Source: Hyalangium versicolor (GTDB lineage: Bacteria > Myxococcota > Myxococcia > Myxococcales > Myxococcaceae). Taken from it: a stretch of 64,000 bases of DNA. Under the pieces are notes generated by a model. That model was given only the letters and a program-made list of their open reading frames with translations, had not been told where the DNA came from and ran no database searches. A program made the translations under genes and the position numbers. The stretch lies in the NCBI RefSeq assembly GCF_020103695.1, contig NZ_JAHXBF010000001.1, forward strand, positions 620,001 through 684,000, written 5' to 3'. Below are positions 8,992-18,685 of the stretch, piece after piece. The stretch's first letter is position 1. Each line of letters starts with the position of its first letter.

Positions 8992-10338
8992 ATGCCGAAG
9001 AATCTGCTGGTCGCCGACGACTCCCTCACCATCCGCAAGGTCATCGGGATGATCTTCGCGACGGAGGACTTCCAGGTGACCGCGGTGGACAACGGGTTGG
9101 ATGCGATTGCCCGTTGCCGCGAGCTGCGCCCGGATGTGGTGCTCGCCGATGTGATGATGCCTGGCAAGAGCGGGTACGAGGTGTGTGAGGCGCTCAAGAG
9201 CGATCCGAATACCCAGCACATTCCCGTGCTCCTGCTGGCCGGGACGTTCGAGGCCTTCGACGAGAACCGCGCTCGCGCCGCCCGCGCGGATGATCACATC
9301 ACCAAGCCCTTCGAGAGCCAGGTGATGCTCGACAAGGTGAAGGCCATGGTGGGGCAGAAGTCGAACACCATGCCCGCATCGGCCGCCACGCAGGTGACGC
9401 CTCAGGCTGCTGCTCCTCGGCCTCCCGCGGGCCCTGCTCCTGCAGCGGCTGCTCCGGGCGCTCCGCGTCCGCCGGGCCCCGCGGGCGTGCCGCGTCCTCC
9501 CGGGCCTGGAGTGCCGGGCCCTGGGATGCCTCCGGGTGCACGTCCTCCGGGACCTGGGATGCCGCCGGGGCCTGGGATGCCGCCGGGGCCGGGCATGGCT
9601 CGTCCTCCGGGACCTGGGATTCCTCCGGGAACGCAGCCAGGTGCGCGTCCTCCGGGACCAGGGATGCCGCCGGGGCCTGGGATGCCGCCGGGGCCGGGAA
9701 TGGCGCGTCCTCCGGGACCTGGGATTCCGTTGGGAACGCAGCCAGGTGCGCGTCCTCCGGGGCCTGGGATGCCGCCGGGGCCTGGAGTGCCGCCGGGAGG
9801 CATTCCGCGCGCTCCGGGGCCGGGGATTCCCCAGGGAACGCAGCCAGGTGCGCGTCCTCCCGGGCCTGGGGTTCCTCCTGGGCCGGGGATGGCTCGTCCG
9901 CCGGGGCCGGGTGCACCTCCCGCCCCGGGCGCGCCGGGTGGAATTCCGCGTCCGCCGGGTGGGGCAGGGCTGCCGACCGCTCCAGCGGGGGCTCAGCCCG
10001 TGCCTCGTGGACGGGATCCATTTGGACTTGGGGCTCCCGCGCCTCAGGGCGCGCCCCAGGCGGCCCAGGCCGCTGTGGCCCTCTCGCTCGAGGACGCGCT
10101 GCCCGAGCCGGGTGGTGCCGCCGAGATCGCGCTTGATGCCAGAGCTCCGAGCCGTGCTCCCGCGGCCGGTCGCGCGGCCGCCTCCGATGGAGGAGAGGCC
10201 CAGTTGCGCGAGGCGCTCTCGAAGGCCTCGCGTGAGGTCATCGAGAAGATCGCCTGGGAGGTAGTACCGCAGCTCGCCGAGACCATCATCCGCGAGGAGT
10301 TGGATCGGCTGATCAAGGACCGAGAGACGCAGCACTGA
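8992..10338 (+). CDS. romR: RomR, polarity and motility response regulator
   Basis: 448 residues. The N-terminal receiver (1-118) carries DD at 9-10 and Asp53 in LADVMMPG, the position known to be phosphorylated in M. xanthus RomR. A long Pro/Gly/Met-rich linker (about 130-345) built of near-identical repeats follows, and the end is a conserved segment rich in Glu, Lys and Arg (about 400-448, starting REALSKASREVIEKIAWEVV). In M. xanthus the linker plus C-terminus target RomR to the cell poles, where it helps set MglA/MglB polarity and controls reversals of both motility systems. Length is close to the known protein (about 420), and the difference lies in the repeat linker. It appears to be transcribed on its own or from the CheW gene upstream. 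Confidence 0.95.
   Translation: MPKNLLVADDSLTIRKVIGMIFATEDFQVTAVDNGLDAIARCRELRPDVVLADVMMPGKSGYEVCEALKSDPNTQHIPVLLLAGTFEAFDENRARAARADDHITKPFESQVMLDKVKAMVGQKSNTMPASAATQVTPQAAAPRPPAGPAPAAAAPGAPRPPGPAGVPRPPGPGVPGPGMPPGARPPGPGMPPGPGMPPGPGMARPPGPGIPPGTQPGARPPGPGMPPGPGMPPGPGMARPPGPGIPLGTQPGARPPGPGMPPGPGVPPGGIPRAPGPGIPQGTQPGARPPGPGVPPGPGMARPPGPGAPPAPGAPGGIPRPPGGAGLPTAPAGAQPVPRGRDPFGLGAPAPQGAPQAAQAAVALSLEDALPEPGGAAEIALDARAPSRAPAAGRAAASDGGEAQLREALSKASREVIEKIAWEVVPQLAETIIREELDRLIKDRETQH
9536..9900 (+). repeat. Tandem repeats in the romR linker
   Basis: Units of 105, 105 and 102 bases begin at 9536, 9641 and 9746, and a partial fourth begins at 9848. Each begins GTGC(A/G)CGTCCTCC and encodes ARPPGPGMPPGPG-type sequence. 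Near identity at the DNA level points to recent unequal crossing-over, so length polymorphism between strains is expected. Confidence 0.9.
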
Positions 10339-10358
10339 GTTGCCTACCCTGATCTGAT

Positions 10359-10377
10359 GCCGGCCCGCAGGGCCGGC
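10359..10377 (+). promoter_or_regulatory. GC-rich hairpin just before valS
   Basis: GCCGGCCC (10359-10366) pairs perfectly with GGGCCGGC (10370-10377) around GCA. It ends eight bases before the valS ATG and has no T tract. It may be the 3' end of the romR transcript or a translational control structure for valS, where no clear ribosome-binding site is visible. Confidence 0.5.
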
Positions 10378-10385
10378 CCCCTGCG

Positions 10386-13300
10386 ATGACCGACACAATC
10401 GAGCTGTCCAAGGCTTACGAACCCACCGAGGTCGAGAGCCGCTGGTCGAAGTTCTGGCTGGAGCGGAAGTACTTCCACGCCGAGGCCACCTCCGACCAAC
10501 CTCCCTTCAGCATCACACTGCCGCCGCCCAACGTGACGGGCAGCTTGCACCTGGGCCACGCTCTGACGGCCACGATCGAGGACACCCTCATCCGGTGGAA
10601 GCGGATGAGCGGCTACAACGCGCTCTGGATGCCCGGCACGGATCACGCCGGCATCGCCACCCAGATGGTGGTGGAGAAGGAGCTGAAGAAGACGGAGAAG
10701 AAGAGCCGTCACGATCTGGGCCGCCAGGAGTTCCTCAAGCGCGTCTGGGAGTGGAAGGACAAGTACGGCAAGCGCATTGGCGAGCAGCACCAGTACCTGG
10801 GCGCCTCGCTGGACTGGGATCGCGAGCGCTTCACCATGGACGAGAAGTCCTCGGCCGCGGTGCGCGAGGTGTTCGTCCGGCTGCACGAGGAAGGGCTCAT
10901 CTACCGGGCCCACAAGCTCATCAACTGGTGCCCCTCGTGCCACACGGCGCTGAGCGATCTGGAGGTCGAGCACGAGGAGCAGAAGGGCTCGCTCTGGCAC
11001 CTGCGCTACCCGGTGAAGGGCACGGACCGGGCGCTCGTGGTGGCCACCACGCGTCCGGAGACGATGCTGGGCGACACGGCGGTGGCCATCCACCCGGATG
11101 ACGAGCGCTACAAGGGCCTGGCGGGCGGCACCGTGGTGCTGCCGCTGGTGGGCCGCGAGATCCCCATCGTCGCGGATGCCGAGCTGGTCAACATGGAGTT
11201 CGGCACGGGCGTGGTGAAGGTGACGCCTGCGCACGACTTCAACGACTACCAGACGGGGCTTCGGCACAACCTGCCGATGATCTCGATCTTCGACGAGAGC
11301 GCGCGCACCAACAAGGAGACCGGCTCGTACGCGGGGCTGGATCGCTACGAGGCGCGCAAGAAGGTCCTCGAGGATCTGACGCTGCAGGGGCTGCTGGAGA
11401 AGGAGGAGCCGCACAACCTCTCCGTGGGGCACTGTCAGCGGTGCAACACGGTGGTGGAGCCGCGGCTGTCTCCGCAGTGGTTCGTGAAGATCGAGCCGCT
11501 GGCCAAGCCGGCCATCGAGGCGGTGGAGCAGGGCCGCACGAAGTTCGTCCCGGAGACGTGGACGGAGACGTTCTTCCACTGGATGCGCAACATCCACGAC
11601 TGGTGCATCAGCCGCCAGCTGTGGTGGGGCCACCAGATCCCCGCCTACTACTGCACGGCGTGCAGCCCGCGGATCGGGGATGACACGGATCTGCCCGAGG
11701 GCGCTCCCACGGTGAGGGTGGGCGGCGTGGACTTCTCGCGGGCCGATCCGATCGTCTCGCGCCAGCAGCCCGCGCACTGTCCCAAGTGCAACGGCACGAA
11801 CTTCACGCAGGACCCGGACGTGCTGGACACGTGGTTCAGCTCCGCGCTCTGGCCCTTCTCCACGCTGGGTTGGCCGGAGAAGACGCCCGAGCTGAAGACC
11901 TTCTATCCGAACTCCGTCATGGAGACGGGCCACGACATCATCTTCTTCTGGGTCGCCCGGATGATGATGATGGGCCTGCACTTCATGGGCGATGTGCCCT
12001 TCCGCACCGTCTACCTGCACGCGATGGTGCGCGACGAGAAGGGCGAGAAGATGTCGAAGACGAAGGGGAACGTCATCGATCCCCTCGACATCGTCCTGGG
12101 CGCTCAGGCGGACAAACTCCCGCCCGCGCTGCGCAACAAATTCCCCCAGGGCATGCCGGCGTTCGGCGCGGATGCGCTGCGCTTCACCCTGGCCTCGCTC
12201 ACGCAGCAGGGCCGCGACATCAAGCTGTCGATGGATCGCGTCGCTGGCTACAAGGCCTTCAGCAACAAGCTGTGGAACGCCAGCCGCTTCGTGCTGATGA
12301 ACCTGGGCGGTTTCCGCCTGGACACGCGTCCCATCAAGGAGCGCGAGCTGACGCTGGCGGACCGGTGGATCCTCGCCCGCCTGCAGCGCGCCATCGTGGA
12401 CACGCGTCTGGCGCTGGAGACGTTCTCCTTCGCGGATGCCGCCTCCACGCTGTACCAGTTCCTCTGGTCCGAGTTCTGTGACTGGTACATCGAGCTTTCC
12501 AAGGGCTCGCTCTATGGCGAGGACGCCCGCTCCAAGGACAACACCCGCGCGGTGCTCGTGTTCTGCCTGGAGCGCATCCTGCGGCTGCTCCACCCGTTCA
12601 TGCCGTTCATCACCGAGGAGATCTGGCAGAAGCTGCCCATCCCTCGCACGGCGGAATCGATCATGATCTCGCCGTATCCGGAGCCGGACTCGCGGCTGGC
12701 GGACTTCGCGGCCGAGACGGAGATGGCTCCCGTGGTGGCCGCCATCGAGGGCATCCGCGCCATCCGCGGCGAGAGCAACCTGCCGCCCTCCGCGAAGCTG
12801 GTGGCGTACGTGCAGTGCGCCAACGCGAACCTGCGCGCCACCATCGAGCGGTGCCGCGGCTATCTGCTGCCGCTGGCCGGTCTGTCCGAGATGCACGTGT
12901 CGGCTCCTGGGCGCAAGCCGCCTCAGGCCGCCGCCTACGTGGGCTCGGAGCTGGAGATCTACGTGCCGCTGGCCGGGCTCATCGATGTGGATGCCGAGCG
13001 TGAGCGCCTGGGTAAGGAGCTCACTCGCGCGGACCAAGAGCTGGCCAGCGTGCTGCGCAAGCTGGAGAACCCGAACTTCGTCGCCAAGGCTCCGCCGGAA
13101 GTGGTCGAGAAGGATCGGGCCCGGGTCGAGGAGTTGAAGGCTCGGAAGGTGAAGTTGCAGGAGAATCTGGATCGGTTGGCCCCGGAGGCACCCATGCCCG
13201 AGTCTGAGGAGACGCAGCCTGAAGCAGCGGAGACCACGCCCACCCCTCCCCAGACGGGGCAGGTGAAGGTGGCTCCGCCCACGACCCCAGCGGAAGGGGC

Positions 13301-13943
13301 CGTGGATCTCAGCAAGGAACTGAAGGGCGAGCTCGAGTCGAGCCCGGAGATCGTCAATCCGCAGATCACGGATGCGCTCGCCAAGCTTCGTGAGAGCACC
13401 AAGGAGGGGCTGTCCGCCAAGGACCACGAGGATCTCGGCGTCGCGTACATGAGCATGGGGCTCGTGGACGATGCACAGCGCGAGTTCGAGCAGGCCAAGC
13501 AGGGCGAAGAGAGCGCTGCTGAGCCCGCGAAGGCCGCGGAGAAGAAGGAAGCGGCGGCCAAGGCTCCCGCGAAGAAGGCGGCTGCCAAGAAGGCCGCGGC
13601 GCCTAAGAGCCCTGCGACGGAGGCGGCTGCTTCCAAGAAGGCTCCCGCCAAGAAGGTCCCGGCCAAGAAGGCGGCTGCTACCAAGGCTGCTGCGAAGAAG
13701 GCACCGGCCAAGGCTGCTGCGAAGAAGGCACCGGCCAAGAAGGCTCCGGCCAAGACTGCTGCCAAGAAGGCGGCGGCTAAGAAGGCTCCGGCCAAGAAGG
13801 CGGCTGGCAGGAAGGCTCCGGCCAAGGCGGCTGCGAAGAAGGCTCCGGCCAAGAAGGTGGCTGCCAAGAAGGCTCCGGCCAAGAACGTTGCCTCCAAGAA
13901 GGCTCCAGCCAAGAAGGCCCCGGCCAAGAAGAGCCGGCGCTAG
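10386..13943 (+). CDS. valS: Valyl-tRNA synthetase with histone-H1-like C-terminal extension
   Basis: 1185 residues; ValRS is usually about 880-950. It charges tRNA-Val. The class Ia motifs are present: the HIGH variant HLGHAL near residue 56 and the KMSKS variant EKMSKTKGN near residue 555. Editing and anticodon-binding regions follow, then the C-terminal coiled coil ending near residue 936. After that comes an extra segment of about 249 residues: an acidic, Pro-rich linker, a single TPR-like helix pair ([20 protein letters not shown]), and a 130-residue Lys/Ala/Pro tail of KKAPAKKA type like eukaryotic H1 or bacterial H1-like proteins. An internal in-frame ATG (13194) with GGAGG five bases upstream sits exactly at the junction, so the extension might also be made alone. 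nadC follows after 12 bases. Confidence 0.97.
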   Translation: MTDTIELSKAYEPTEVESRWSKFWLERKYFHAEATSDQPPFSITLPPPNVTGSLHLGHALTATIEDTLIRWKRMSGYNALWMPGTDHAGIATQMVVEKELKKTEKKSRHDLGRQEFLKRVWEWKDKYGKRIGEQHQYLGASLDWDRERFTMDEKSSAAVREVFVRLHEEGLIYRAHKLINWCPSCHTALSDLEVEHEEQKGSLWHLRYPVKGTDRALVVATTRPETMLGDTAVAIHPDDERYKGLAGGTVVLPLVGREIPIVADAELVNMEFGTGVVKVTPAHDFNDYQTGLRHNLPMISIFDESARTNKETGSYAGLDRYEARKKVLEDLTLQGLLEKEEPHNLSVGHCQRCNTVVEPRLSPQWFVKIEPLAKPAIEAVEQGRTKFVPETWTETFFHWMRNIHDWCISRQLWWGHQIPAYYCTACSPRIGDDTDLPEGAPTVRVGGVDFSRADPIVSRQQPAHCPKCNGTNFTQDPDVLDTWFSSALWPFSTLGWPEKTPELKTFYPNSVMETGHDIIFFWVARMMMMGLHFMGDVPFRTVYLHAMVRDEKGEKMSKTKGNVIDPLDIVLGAQADKLPPALRNKFPQGMPAFGADALRFTLASLTQQGRDIKLSMDRVAGYKAFSNKLWNASRFVLMNLGGFRLDTRPIKERELTLADRWILARLQRAIVDTRLALETFSFADAASTLYQFLWSEFCDWYIELSKGSLYGEDARSKDNTRAVLVFCLERILRLLHPFMPFITEEIWQKLPIPRTAESIMISPYPEPDSRLADFAAETEMAPVVAAIEGIRAIRGESNLPPSAKLVAYVQCANANLRATIERCRGYLLPLAGLSEMHVSAPGRKPPQAAAYVGSELEIYVPLAGLIDVDAERERLGKELTRADQELASVLRKLENPNFVAKAPPEVVEKDRARVEELKARKVKLQENLDRLAPEAPMPESEETQPEAAETTPTPPQTGQVKVAPPTTPAEGAVDLSKELKGELESSPEIVNPQITDALAKLRESTKEGLSAKDHEDLGVAYMSMGLVDDAQREFEQAKQGEESAAEPAKAAEKKEAAAKAPAKKAAAKKAAAPKSPATEAAASKKAPAKKVPAKKAAATKAAAKKAPAKAAAKKAPAKKAPAKTAAKKAAAKKAPAKKAAGRKAPAKAAAKKAPAKKVAAKKAPAKNVASKKAPAKKAPAKKSRR
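13545..13940 (+). repeat. [14 protein letters not shown] repeat tract
   Basis: Degenerate tandem units of 12-30 bases built on GCC AAG AAG GCT CCG encode the Lys/Ala/Pro tail of the ValRS extension. Low complexity like this is prone to indels and assembly error. Confidence 0.85.
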
Positions 13944-13955
13944 AGGAGGCGAGAC

Positions 13956-14837
13956 TTGAAGGACTACGTCGACCGGCTCATCGAGCTCGCGTTGGATGAA
14001 GATCTCGGGGCGGCGGGGGATGTGACCTCCAACGCCCTCGTTCCTCCCGACGCCATGGGCGCGGGAGAGCTGGTCGCCAAGGAGCAGTTGGTGCTCGCCG
14101 GGGTCGAGGCGTTCGCCCGCGTGTTCCACTTCGTGGATCCGGAGGTCCAGGTCGAGTTCCTCCAGCGTGATGGGCAGGAACTCAAGACCAAGACCGTGGT
14201 GGCCAAGGTCGCTGGCCGGCTGCGCTCGTTGCTGGCCGCTGAACGCACTGCACTCAATATTGTCCAGCGGATGTCGGGCATCGCCACGCTCTCTCAGCAG
14301 GCCCTGACGGCTGTGCGTGGCTCCAAGCTCAAGGTGCTCGATACGCGGAAGACGTCTCCGGGGATGCGCTCCCTCTCCAAGGAGGCGGTCCGGCTCGGGG
14401 GCGCTTCCAACCACCGGTTCGGCCTCTTCGATGGGATCCTCATCAAGGACAACCACATCGCGGCGGTGGGCGGCTCCATCAAGGAAGCCCTGCGTCGGGC
14501 CCAGGCCAACGCTCCTCGGCTGGTGAAGATCGAGATCGAGGTCACCAACCTCCAGCAGCTCGTCGAGGCCATCGACGGCGGCGCGGACGTGGTGATGCTC
14601 GACAACATGGATGACGAACAGATCCGCAAGGCCGTGGAGATCACGGCGGGCCGTGTCCCGCTCGAGGTCTCCGGCGGCGTGGCGCTGGAGCGGCTCCCCC
14701 GCCTGGCCAAGCTGGGCGTGGACTACGTCTCCATGGGCTCGTTGACGCACTCGGCACGGGCCATGGATTTGTCGCTGGAGATCGCGACGACCCGAACCTC
14801 CGGGCGTGCCCGAGCCAGCCGGAAGCGCCGAGCCTGA
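13956..14837 (+). CDS. nadC: Nicotinate-nucleotide pyrophosphorylase (QPRTase)
   Basis: 293 residues, the usual length. NadC converts quinolinate and PRPP to nicotinate mononucleotide, CO2 and pyrophosphate in de novo NAD synthesis. Recognisable features include [16 protein letters not shown], the [10 protein letters not shown] motif, [26 protein letters not shown] (split here: [20 protein letters not shown]), and VMLDNM and EVSGGV in the barrel. The start is TTG 13956, supported by GAGGAGG at 13943-13949 and by residue alignment with the family N-terminus. It lies 12 bases after valS and is probably co-transcribed. The last 20 residues are a basic, non-conserved tail. Confidence 0.96.
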   Translation: MKDYVDRLIELALDEDLGAAGDVTSNALVPPDAMGAGELVAKEQLVLAGVEAFARVFHFVDPEVQVEFLQRDGQELKTKTVVAKVAGRLRSLLAAERTALNIVQRMSGIATLSQQALTAVRGSKLKVLDTRKTSPGMRSLSKEAVRLGGASNHRFGLFDGILIKDNHIAAVGGSIKEALRRAQANAPRLVKIEIEVTNLQQLVEAIDGGADVVMLDNMDDEQIRKAVEITAGRVPLEVSGGVALERLPRLAKLGVDYVSMGSLTHSARAMDLSLEIATTRTSGRARASRKRRA

Positions 14838-14872
14838 CGTTCGGGAGGTACCCTCGGTGCGCGGTTTGGCCG

Positions 14873-14897
14873 AACCTGTATGCTTAGCAGACAGGTT
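14873..14897. repeat. Intergenic hairpin repeat, copy 1
   Basis: AACCTGT (14873-14879) and ACAGGTT (14891-14897) form a 7-bp stem with an 11-base loop containing TGCTT, between the convergent nadC and phosphodiesterase genes. A related element with the same loop pattern and a compensatory wobble occurs at 57381-57405. It could work as a bidirectional terminator or be a small mobile repeat. Confidence 0.6.
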
Positions 14898-14936
14898 GGT
14901 CCAGACCGCGGCCGACGGGGGCTGCCTGCCACCGCG

Positions 14937-16565
14937 TTAGCGGCCGTTCGCCAGGAACTCGGTCCGCGCGCGGCCTTCGGAGGAGGCGGGAACTCCTATC
15001 TCCATCATCGCCGCGACCGTGGGTGCCACGTCCATGGCGTTGATGTCCTGCAAGTAGGTCCCCGGCTTCACGCCCTTTCCGGCGAAGACGATCGGGATCT
15101 GCTGGTCGTAGCTGTAGGGGGTGCCGTGATTGGTGCCCGCCATCCCGGTGCTGATCACCTGGAAGGGTTGCGGGACGATGAGCACGTCCCCGCTGCGCCC
15201 GGCGTAGTAGCCGCGACGCACCGGAGAGATAAGTCCCGCCACGTCCGGTGCCGTGTAGAGGTCGTCCTTCGCCACCGCCGCCGCGATGCCGGGCTGCCGC
15301 GCGAGCCATTCCGCCGCCGCCCGTCGCACCGCCGCTCCATCCACCTTGTTCTCGTCCAGCGCCTTCCCGGCCAGATAGACGTCTGATTCTTCCTGGGCAA
15401 CTGTGAGGTCCGCCTGCGGAAAGCGGCGCTTCAGTTCCTGCGTGAGCCCCTGCACCAGCTCCTTCGGGTTCAAGCGCTTGGCTGGGACACCCTCGGAGGC
15501 CCAGTGCTCGGGTACCGCCGCGCCTCCGTGATCCGCCGTGAGCACGATGACCAGGTTGGCTCGGCCCCCGGCAGCGCGCTCGGCCGCCGTGACGAGCTCC
15601 GCCACCGCGCGATCCAACCGATACAGCGTGTCCTGCATCTCCCAGGAGTACGGGCCATAGGCGTGGAAGACGTAGTCCGTGCCGCTGAAGCTCACCGCGA
15701 GGATGTCCGGCACGTCGTCCTTGCCCAGCGCCTCGCCCTCGAGAGCCGCCTTCGCCGCCTGCACGAGCAGATCATTCGAGAAGGCCGAGGCGGCCAGCGC
15801 CGCGTACGAGCGAGGTCCGGGCGCCTGCAGCCCCCCGTTGAGCGGGTGGGGGAAGGATTGGCCCAGTCCGGGGCCTTCCTCCTCATAAGCACGATCGTCT
15901 TCGCCCAGGTACTCGGTCTTCGGCAGCAGCAGCGTCCACTGCTGCGAGAAGTACTTGTCCGCCAGCCCCCGAGCGTTGAACGTCTTCAGCCATGTGGGGA
16001 ACTCCTTCGTGTACCAGGTCCCCGTGACGAACTTTCCCACCGTCTCGTCGAACCAGTAGGCCTGCCCGAGCCTTCCCCCCAGCGCGATGGCGGCTCGCCC
16101 CTTGCCGGACAGCGCCACCACCTTGCCTCGTCCTCGCGAGGTCATCCGGAGCCGATCCCCGAGCGTCTCGGCCATCAGGTTCAGGGGACTGGTGTCTCCG
16201 CCAGCAGCCTGGGCCAGAGGCACCTCCAGCACCGGGTGCGACTCGTCCTTGAAGACGCCCACCGGAGCACCAGTAGCCCGGTCGATGATCCGGTTGTCGA
16301 CGATCCCATGCCTCCAGGGGTCGGCGCCGGTCATCAGCGTCGTGTGCCCAGGCGCGGTGCGAGGCTTGGCGTAGTCATACCGCCCGTACGGGAAGAAGGC
16401 CCCTCCGTCGAGCAGTTGACGCATCCCGCTCTTGAGCTTCGGGCGCGTGCGCAGCAGCAGGTCCGACCCGAGCGCATCCACGGTGATGAAGAGCGTCAGC
16501 CTCGGGGGCTTCGCGAGCGCGGGAACGGCGGCAAGGACCAGGGCCAGGGCGAGAGGGCGCACCAT
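14937..16565 (-). CDS. Secreted alkaline phosphatase-superfamily phosphodiesterase (PafA-like)
   Basis: 542 residues with an N-terminal signal peptide (MVRPLALALVLAAVPALA, cut before KPP). The fold is that of type I phosphodiesterases and PafA-type phosphatases. Metal ligands are visible in ITVDALGSDLL, the nucleophile Thr is in TAPGHTTLMTG, and later ligands are in SGTDYVFHAYGP, TADHGG and GTNHGTP. Such enzymes release phosphate from phosphomonoesters or diesters in the periplasm or outside the cell. The gene stands alone, with the thioesterase gene divergent from its start. Phosphatase and diesterase activity cannot be told apart from sequence by eye. Confidence 0.88.
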   Translation of the reverse strand: MVRPLALALVLAAVPALAKPPRLTLFITVDALGSDLLLRTRPKLKSGMRQLLDGGAFFPYGRYDYAKPRTAPGHTTLMTGADPWRHGIVDNRIIDRATGAPVGVFKDESHPVLEVPLAQAAGGDTSPLNLMAETLGDRLRMTSRGRGKVVALSGKGRAAIALGGRLGQAYWFDETVGKFVTGTWYTKEFPTWLKTFNARGLADKYFSQQWTLLLPKTEYLGEDDRAYEEEGPGLGQSFPHPLNGGLQAPGPRSYAALAASAFSNDLLVQAAKAALEGEALGKDDVPDILAVSFSGTDYVFHAYGPYSWEMQDTLYRLDRAVAELVTAAERAAGGRANLVIVLTADHGGAAVPEHWASEGVPAKRLNPKELVQGLTQELKRRFPQADLTVAQEESDVYLAGKALDENKVDGAAVRRAAAEWLARQPGIAAAVAKDDLYTAPDVAGLISPVRRGYYAGRSGDVLIVPQPFQVISTGMAGTNHGTPYSYDQQIPIVFAGKGVKPGTYLQDINAMDVAPTVAAMMEIGVPASSEGRARTEFLANGR

Positions 16566-16662
16566 AGGGGGTGCATCTTCGCCGTCAGATGGTCAGAAGC
16601 AACCAACTCGCCATCCCTGTGGCTTGGAGCCCCCCCGTCCCCCTGTTACGGTCCGCGCACGC

Positions 16663-17064
16663 ATGGTGGAAGCGCGGGTCCGAGTCATCTACGGCGATAC
16701 AGATCAGATGGGCGTCGTCTATCACGCCAACTACTTCCGCTATTTCGAGTTCTCCCGCATGGAGTTCTTCCGCCTCCGCGGAGGCAGCTATCGCGACATG
16801 GAGCGCGAGGGCTTCATGCTCCCCGTCGTCGAGGCCACCTGCCAGTACCGCACCCCCGCTCGGTACGACGACGTGCTCCTCATCCGCCCCACGGTGAGCG
16901 AGTTGCGCCGCGCGTCGATTCTCTTCACCTATGAAGTGGTGCGCGAGGACGCGTCCTCCACCGTGCTCTGCACGGGCAGCACCCTCCACGCCTGCGTGGG
17001 CCGCGACGGCAAGCCCCGGCGCTTCCCAGAAGCGTTCGTTCGCATGGTCGAGAAGTCTCCCTGA
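16663..17064 (+). CDS. Acyl-CoA thioesterase, YbgC/4HBT family
   Basis: 133 residues, the typical single hot-dog domain length. The active-site motif YGDTDQMGVVYHANYFRYFE contains the catalytic Asp and the His of the YbgC-type 4-hydroxybenzoyl-CoA thioesterase clade. It hydrolyses short or medium acyl-CoA thioesters. The start at ATG 16663 places the motif at residues 10-29, as in the family. In many proteobacteria ybgC belongs to tol-pal, but no tol gene is nearby. Instead glpX follows after 31 bases, so the genes may share a transcript. Confidence 0.9.
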   Translation: MVEARVRVIYGDTDQMGVVYHANYFRYFEFSRMEFFRLRGGSYRDMEREGFMLPVVEATCQYRTPARYDDVLLIRPTVSELRRASILFTYEVVREDASSTVLCTGSTLHACVGRDGKPRRFPEAFVRMVEKSP

Positions 17065-17095
17065 AGGTTCCACTGTTGTCCCAAGGAGTCCGAGA

Positions 17096-18061
17096 ATGGA
17101 TCGCAACCTGGCAATGGAGGCCGTGCGCGTCACCGAGATGGCGGCCATCGCCTCCGCCCGTCTGATGGGCCGCGGCACCAAGAACGAGTCGGATCAGGCC
17201 GCCGTGGACGCCATGCGTCGTGCCTTCGACGCGCTCTACATCGACGGCACCGTCGTCATCGGTGAGGGCGAGCGCGACGAGGCCCCCATGCTCTACATCG
17301 GCGAGAAGGTGGGCCGCCGCTCCGAGGGCGTCCCCGAGGTGGACATCGCCCTGGATCCGCTCGAGGGCACCAACCTGGCCGCCTATGGCCGCCCCGGCGC
17401 CATCTCCGTGGTTGCCATGGCCGGCAAGGGCAACCTGCTCAACGCCCCAGACACCTATATGGAGAAGCTCGCGGTGGGCCCGCGCGCTCGGGGAGCCATC
17501 GATCTGCGCCGCTCTCCCACGGATAACCTCCGCGCCATCGCCGAGAGGAAGAAGGTCTACGTGGAGGACCTCACGGTGGTCATCCTCGATCGCGAGCGGC
17601 ACGTGGAGCTCATCAAAGAGGTCCGCGCCGCCGGCGCGCGCATCCGCCTCATCGAGGACGGGGACGTGGCAGGTGCCATCTCCACCTGTTTCGAGGAGAC
17701 CGGTGTGGACGTGCTGATGGGAATCGGTGGCGCGCCCGAGGGCGTCATCACCGCGGCGGCCATCCGCTGCGTGGGGGGCGACATGCAGGGTCGGCTCAAG
17801 CCTCGCAGCCAGGAAGAGATCGATCGCGCCAAGACGATGGGCATCACCGACATCGGCAAGATCTACACGGCCGAGGAGCTCGCCCGCGGCGAGGTCATGT
17901 TCGCCGCCACCGGCGTCACCTCGGGGGACTTTCTCAAGGGCGTGCGCTTCTTCGGTGGAGGCTGTGAGACCCACTCGGTCGTCATGCGCAGCAAGACGGG
18001 CACCGTCCGCTTCGTGCAATCCGTCCACAAGTTCGACAAGAAGCCGGGATACGCTCTGTAA
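17096..18061 (+). CDS. glpX: Fructose-1,6-bisphosphatase class II (GlpX)
   Basis: 321 residues, standard for GlpX, which hydrolyses fructose-1,6-bisphosphate to fructose-6-phosphate in gluconeogenesis. Metal and phosphate-site motifs are seen: GEGERDEAPML, DPLEGTNLAAYG, and GIGGAPEGVITAAA. The start is ATG 17096 with AAGGAG 8-13 bases upstream. Myxobacteria grow on amino acids and lipids, so a gluconeogenic phosphatase is expected to be essential. It is followed after 40 bases by a START-like gene on the same strand. Confidence 0.96.
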   Translation: MDRNLAMEAVRVTEMAAIASARLMGRGTKNESDQAAVDAMRRAFDALYIDGTVVIGEGERDEAPMLYIGEKVGRRSEGVPEVDIALDPLEGTNLAAYGRPGAISVVAMAGKGNLLNAPDTYMEKLAVGPRARGAIDLRRSPTDNLRAIAERKKVYVEDLTVVILDRERHVELIKEVRAAGARIRLIEDGDVAGAISTCFEETGVDVLMGIGGAPEGVITAAAIRCVGGDMQGRLKPRSQEEIDRAKTMGITDIGKIYTAEELARGEVMFAATGVTSGDFLKGVRFFGGGCETHSVVMRSKTGTVRFVQSVHKFDKKPGYAL

Positions 18062-18101
18062 TCTCTCGTCCGCGTTTCCCATCGCTCCGGAGAGTCACAC
18101 C

Positions 18102-18527
18102 ATGCCTGGCGCCACCCGCTCGATCGTCATCAATGCCCCCGTCGAGAAAGTCTTCGACACCATCATCCAATACGACAAGTACGCGGAGTTCCTCTCCGAG
18201 GTGAAGGAGATCCGCACCTCCAACCGCCAGGGCAACGAGGTCAACGTCCACTACAAGGTCGATGTGGTGAAGACCGTCAAGTACACCATCCGCTCCAAGG
18301 AGGAGCGCCCCCACCGCGTGTCCTGGACCTTCGTCGAGGGCGAGTTCATGAAGGACAACAAGGGCAGCTGGGTGCTCGAGCCCGCCGGCGAGGGGAAGAC
18401 CAAGGCCACCTACACTGTCGAGATGGCGCTCGGCGCCCTCGTCCCCAAGACGATCGTCAATGCCCTCGTGGACACCTCGCTCCCGAAGATGCTCGAGGCC
18501 TTCAAGCGCCGGGCAGAAGCCCCCTGA
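18102..18527 (+). CDS. SRPBCC/START-like polyketide cyclase family protein
   Basis: 141 residues. The N-terminus SIVINAPVEKVFDTIIQYDKYAEFL is typical of the Coq10/START-like branch (helix-grip fold), and a long amphipathic C-terminal helix ends the domain. Such proteins form a hydrophobic cavity for lipids or polyketides; members include Coq10 and aromatase/cyclases. No polyketide genes are near, so a lipid- or quinone-binding role is more likely. GGAGAG precedes the ATG. Function is unassigned. Confidence 0.85.
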   Translation: MPGATRSIVINAPVEKVFDTIIQYDKYAEFLSEVKEIRTSNRQGNEVNVHYKVDVVKTVKYTIRSKEERPHRVSWTFVEGEFMKDNKGSWVLEPAGEGKTKATYTVEMALGALVPKTIVNALVDTSLPKMLEAFKRRAEAP

Positions 18528-18651
18528 TCGTCGTGACTCGCCGCGTCATGATGCCCGCTTCAGGATTTTCCCAAGGCCGAGCGGGCATTCGAGCCTGGCT
18601 GCAGGGGTTGCGAGGCGGGATGGCCGTGGCCATGGGTGCCGGTTGGACGGC

Positions 18652-18679
18652 TTGCGGGCCGCCGCGACTGCATTACAAT
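18652..18679 (+). promoter_or_regulatory. Candidate promoter upstream of the 58-residue gene
   Basis: TTGCGG (18652-18657) and TACAAT (18674-18679) are separated by 16 bases. Transcription from here would give a leader of roughly 215 bases before the ATG at 18901. Support is sequence resemblance only. Confidence 0.45.
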
Positions 18680-18685
18680 CAACGT

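Noticed and set aside
10344-14750. A 1468-codon open frame on the minus strand opposite valS and nadC
   Set aside because: High-GC shadow frame; residue composition is His/Arg/Leu-rich without domains, and the plus strand carries two unmistakable enzymes.
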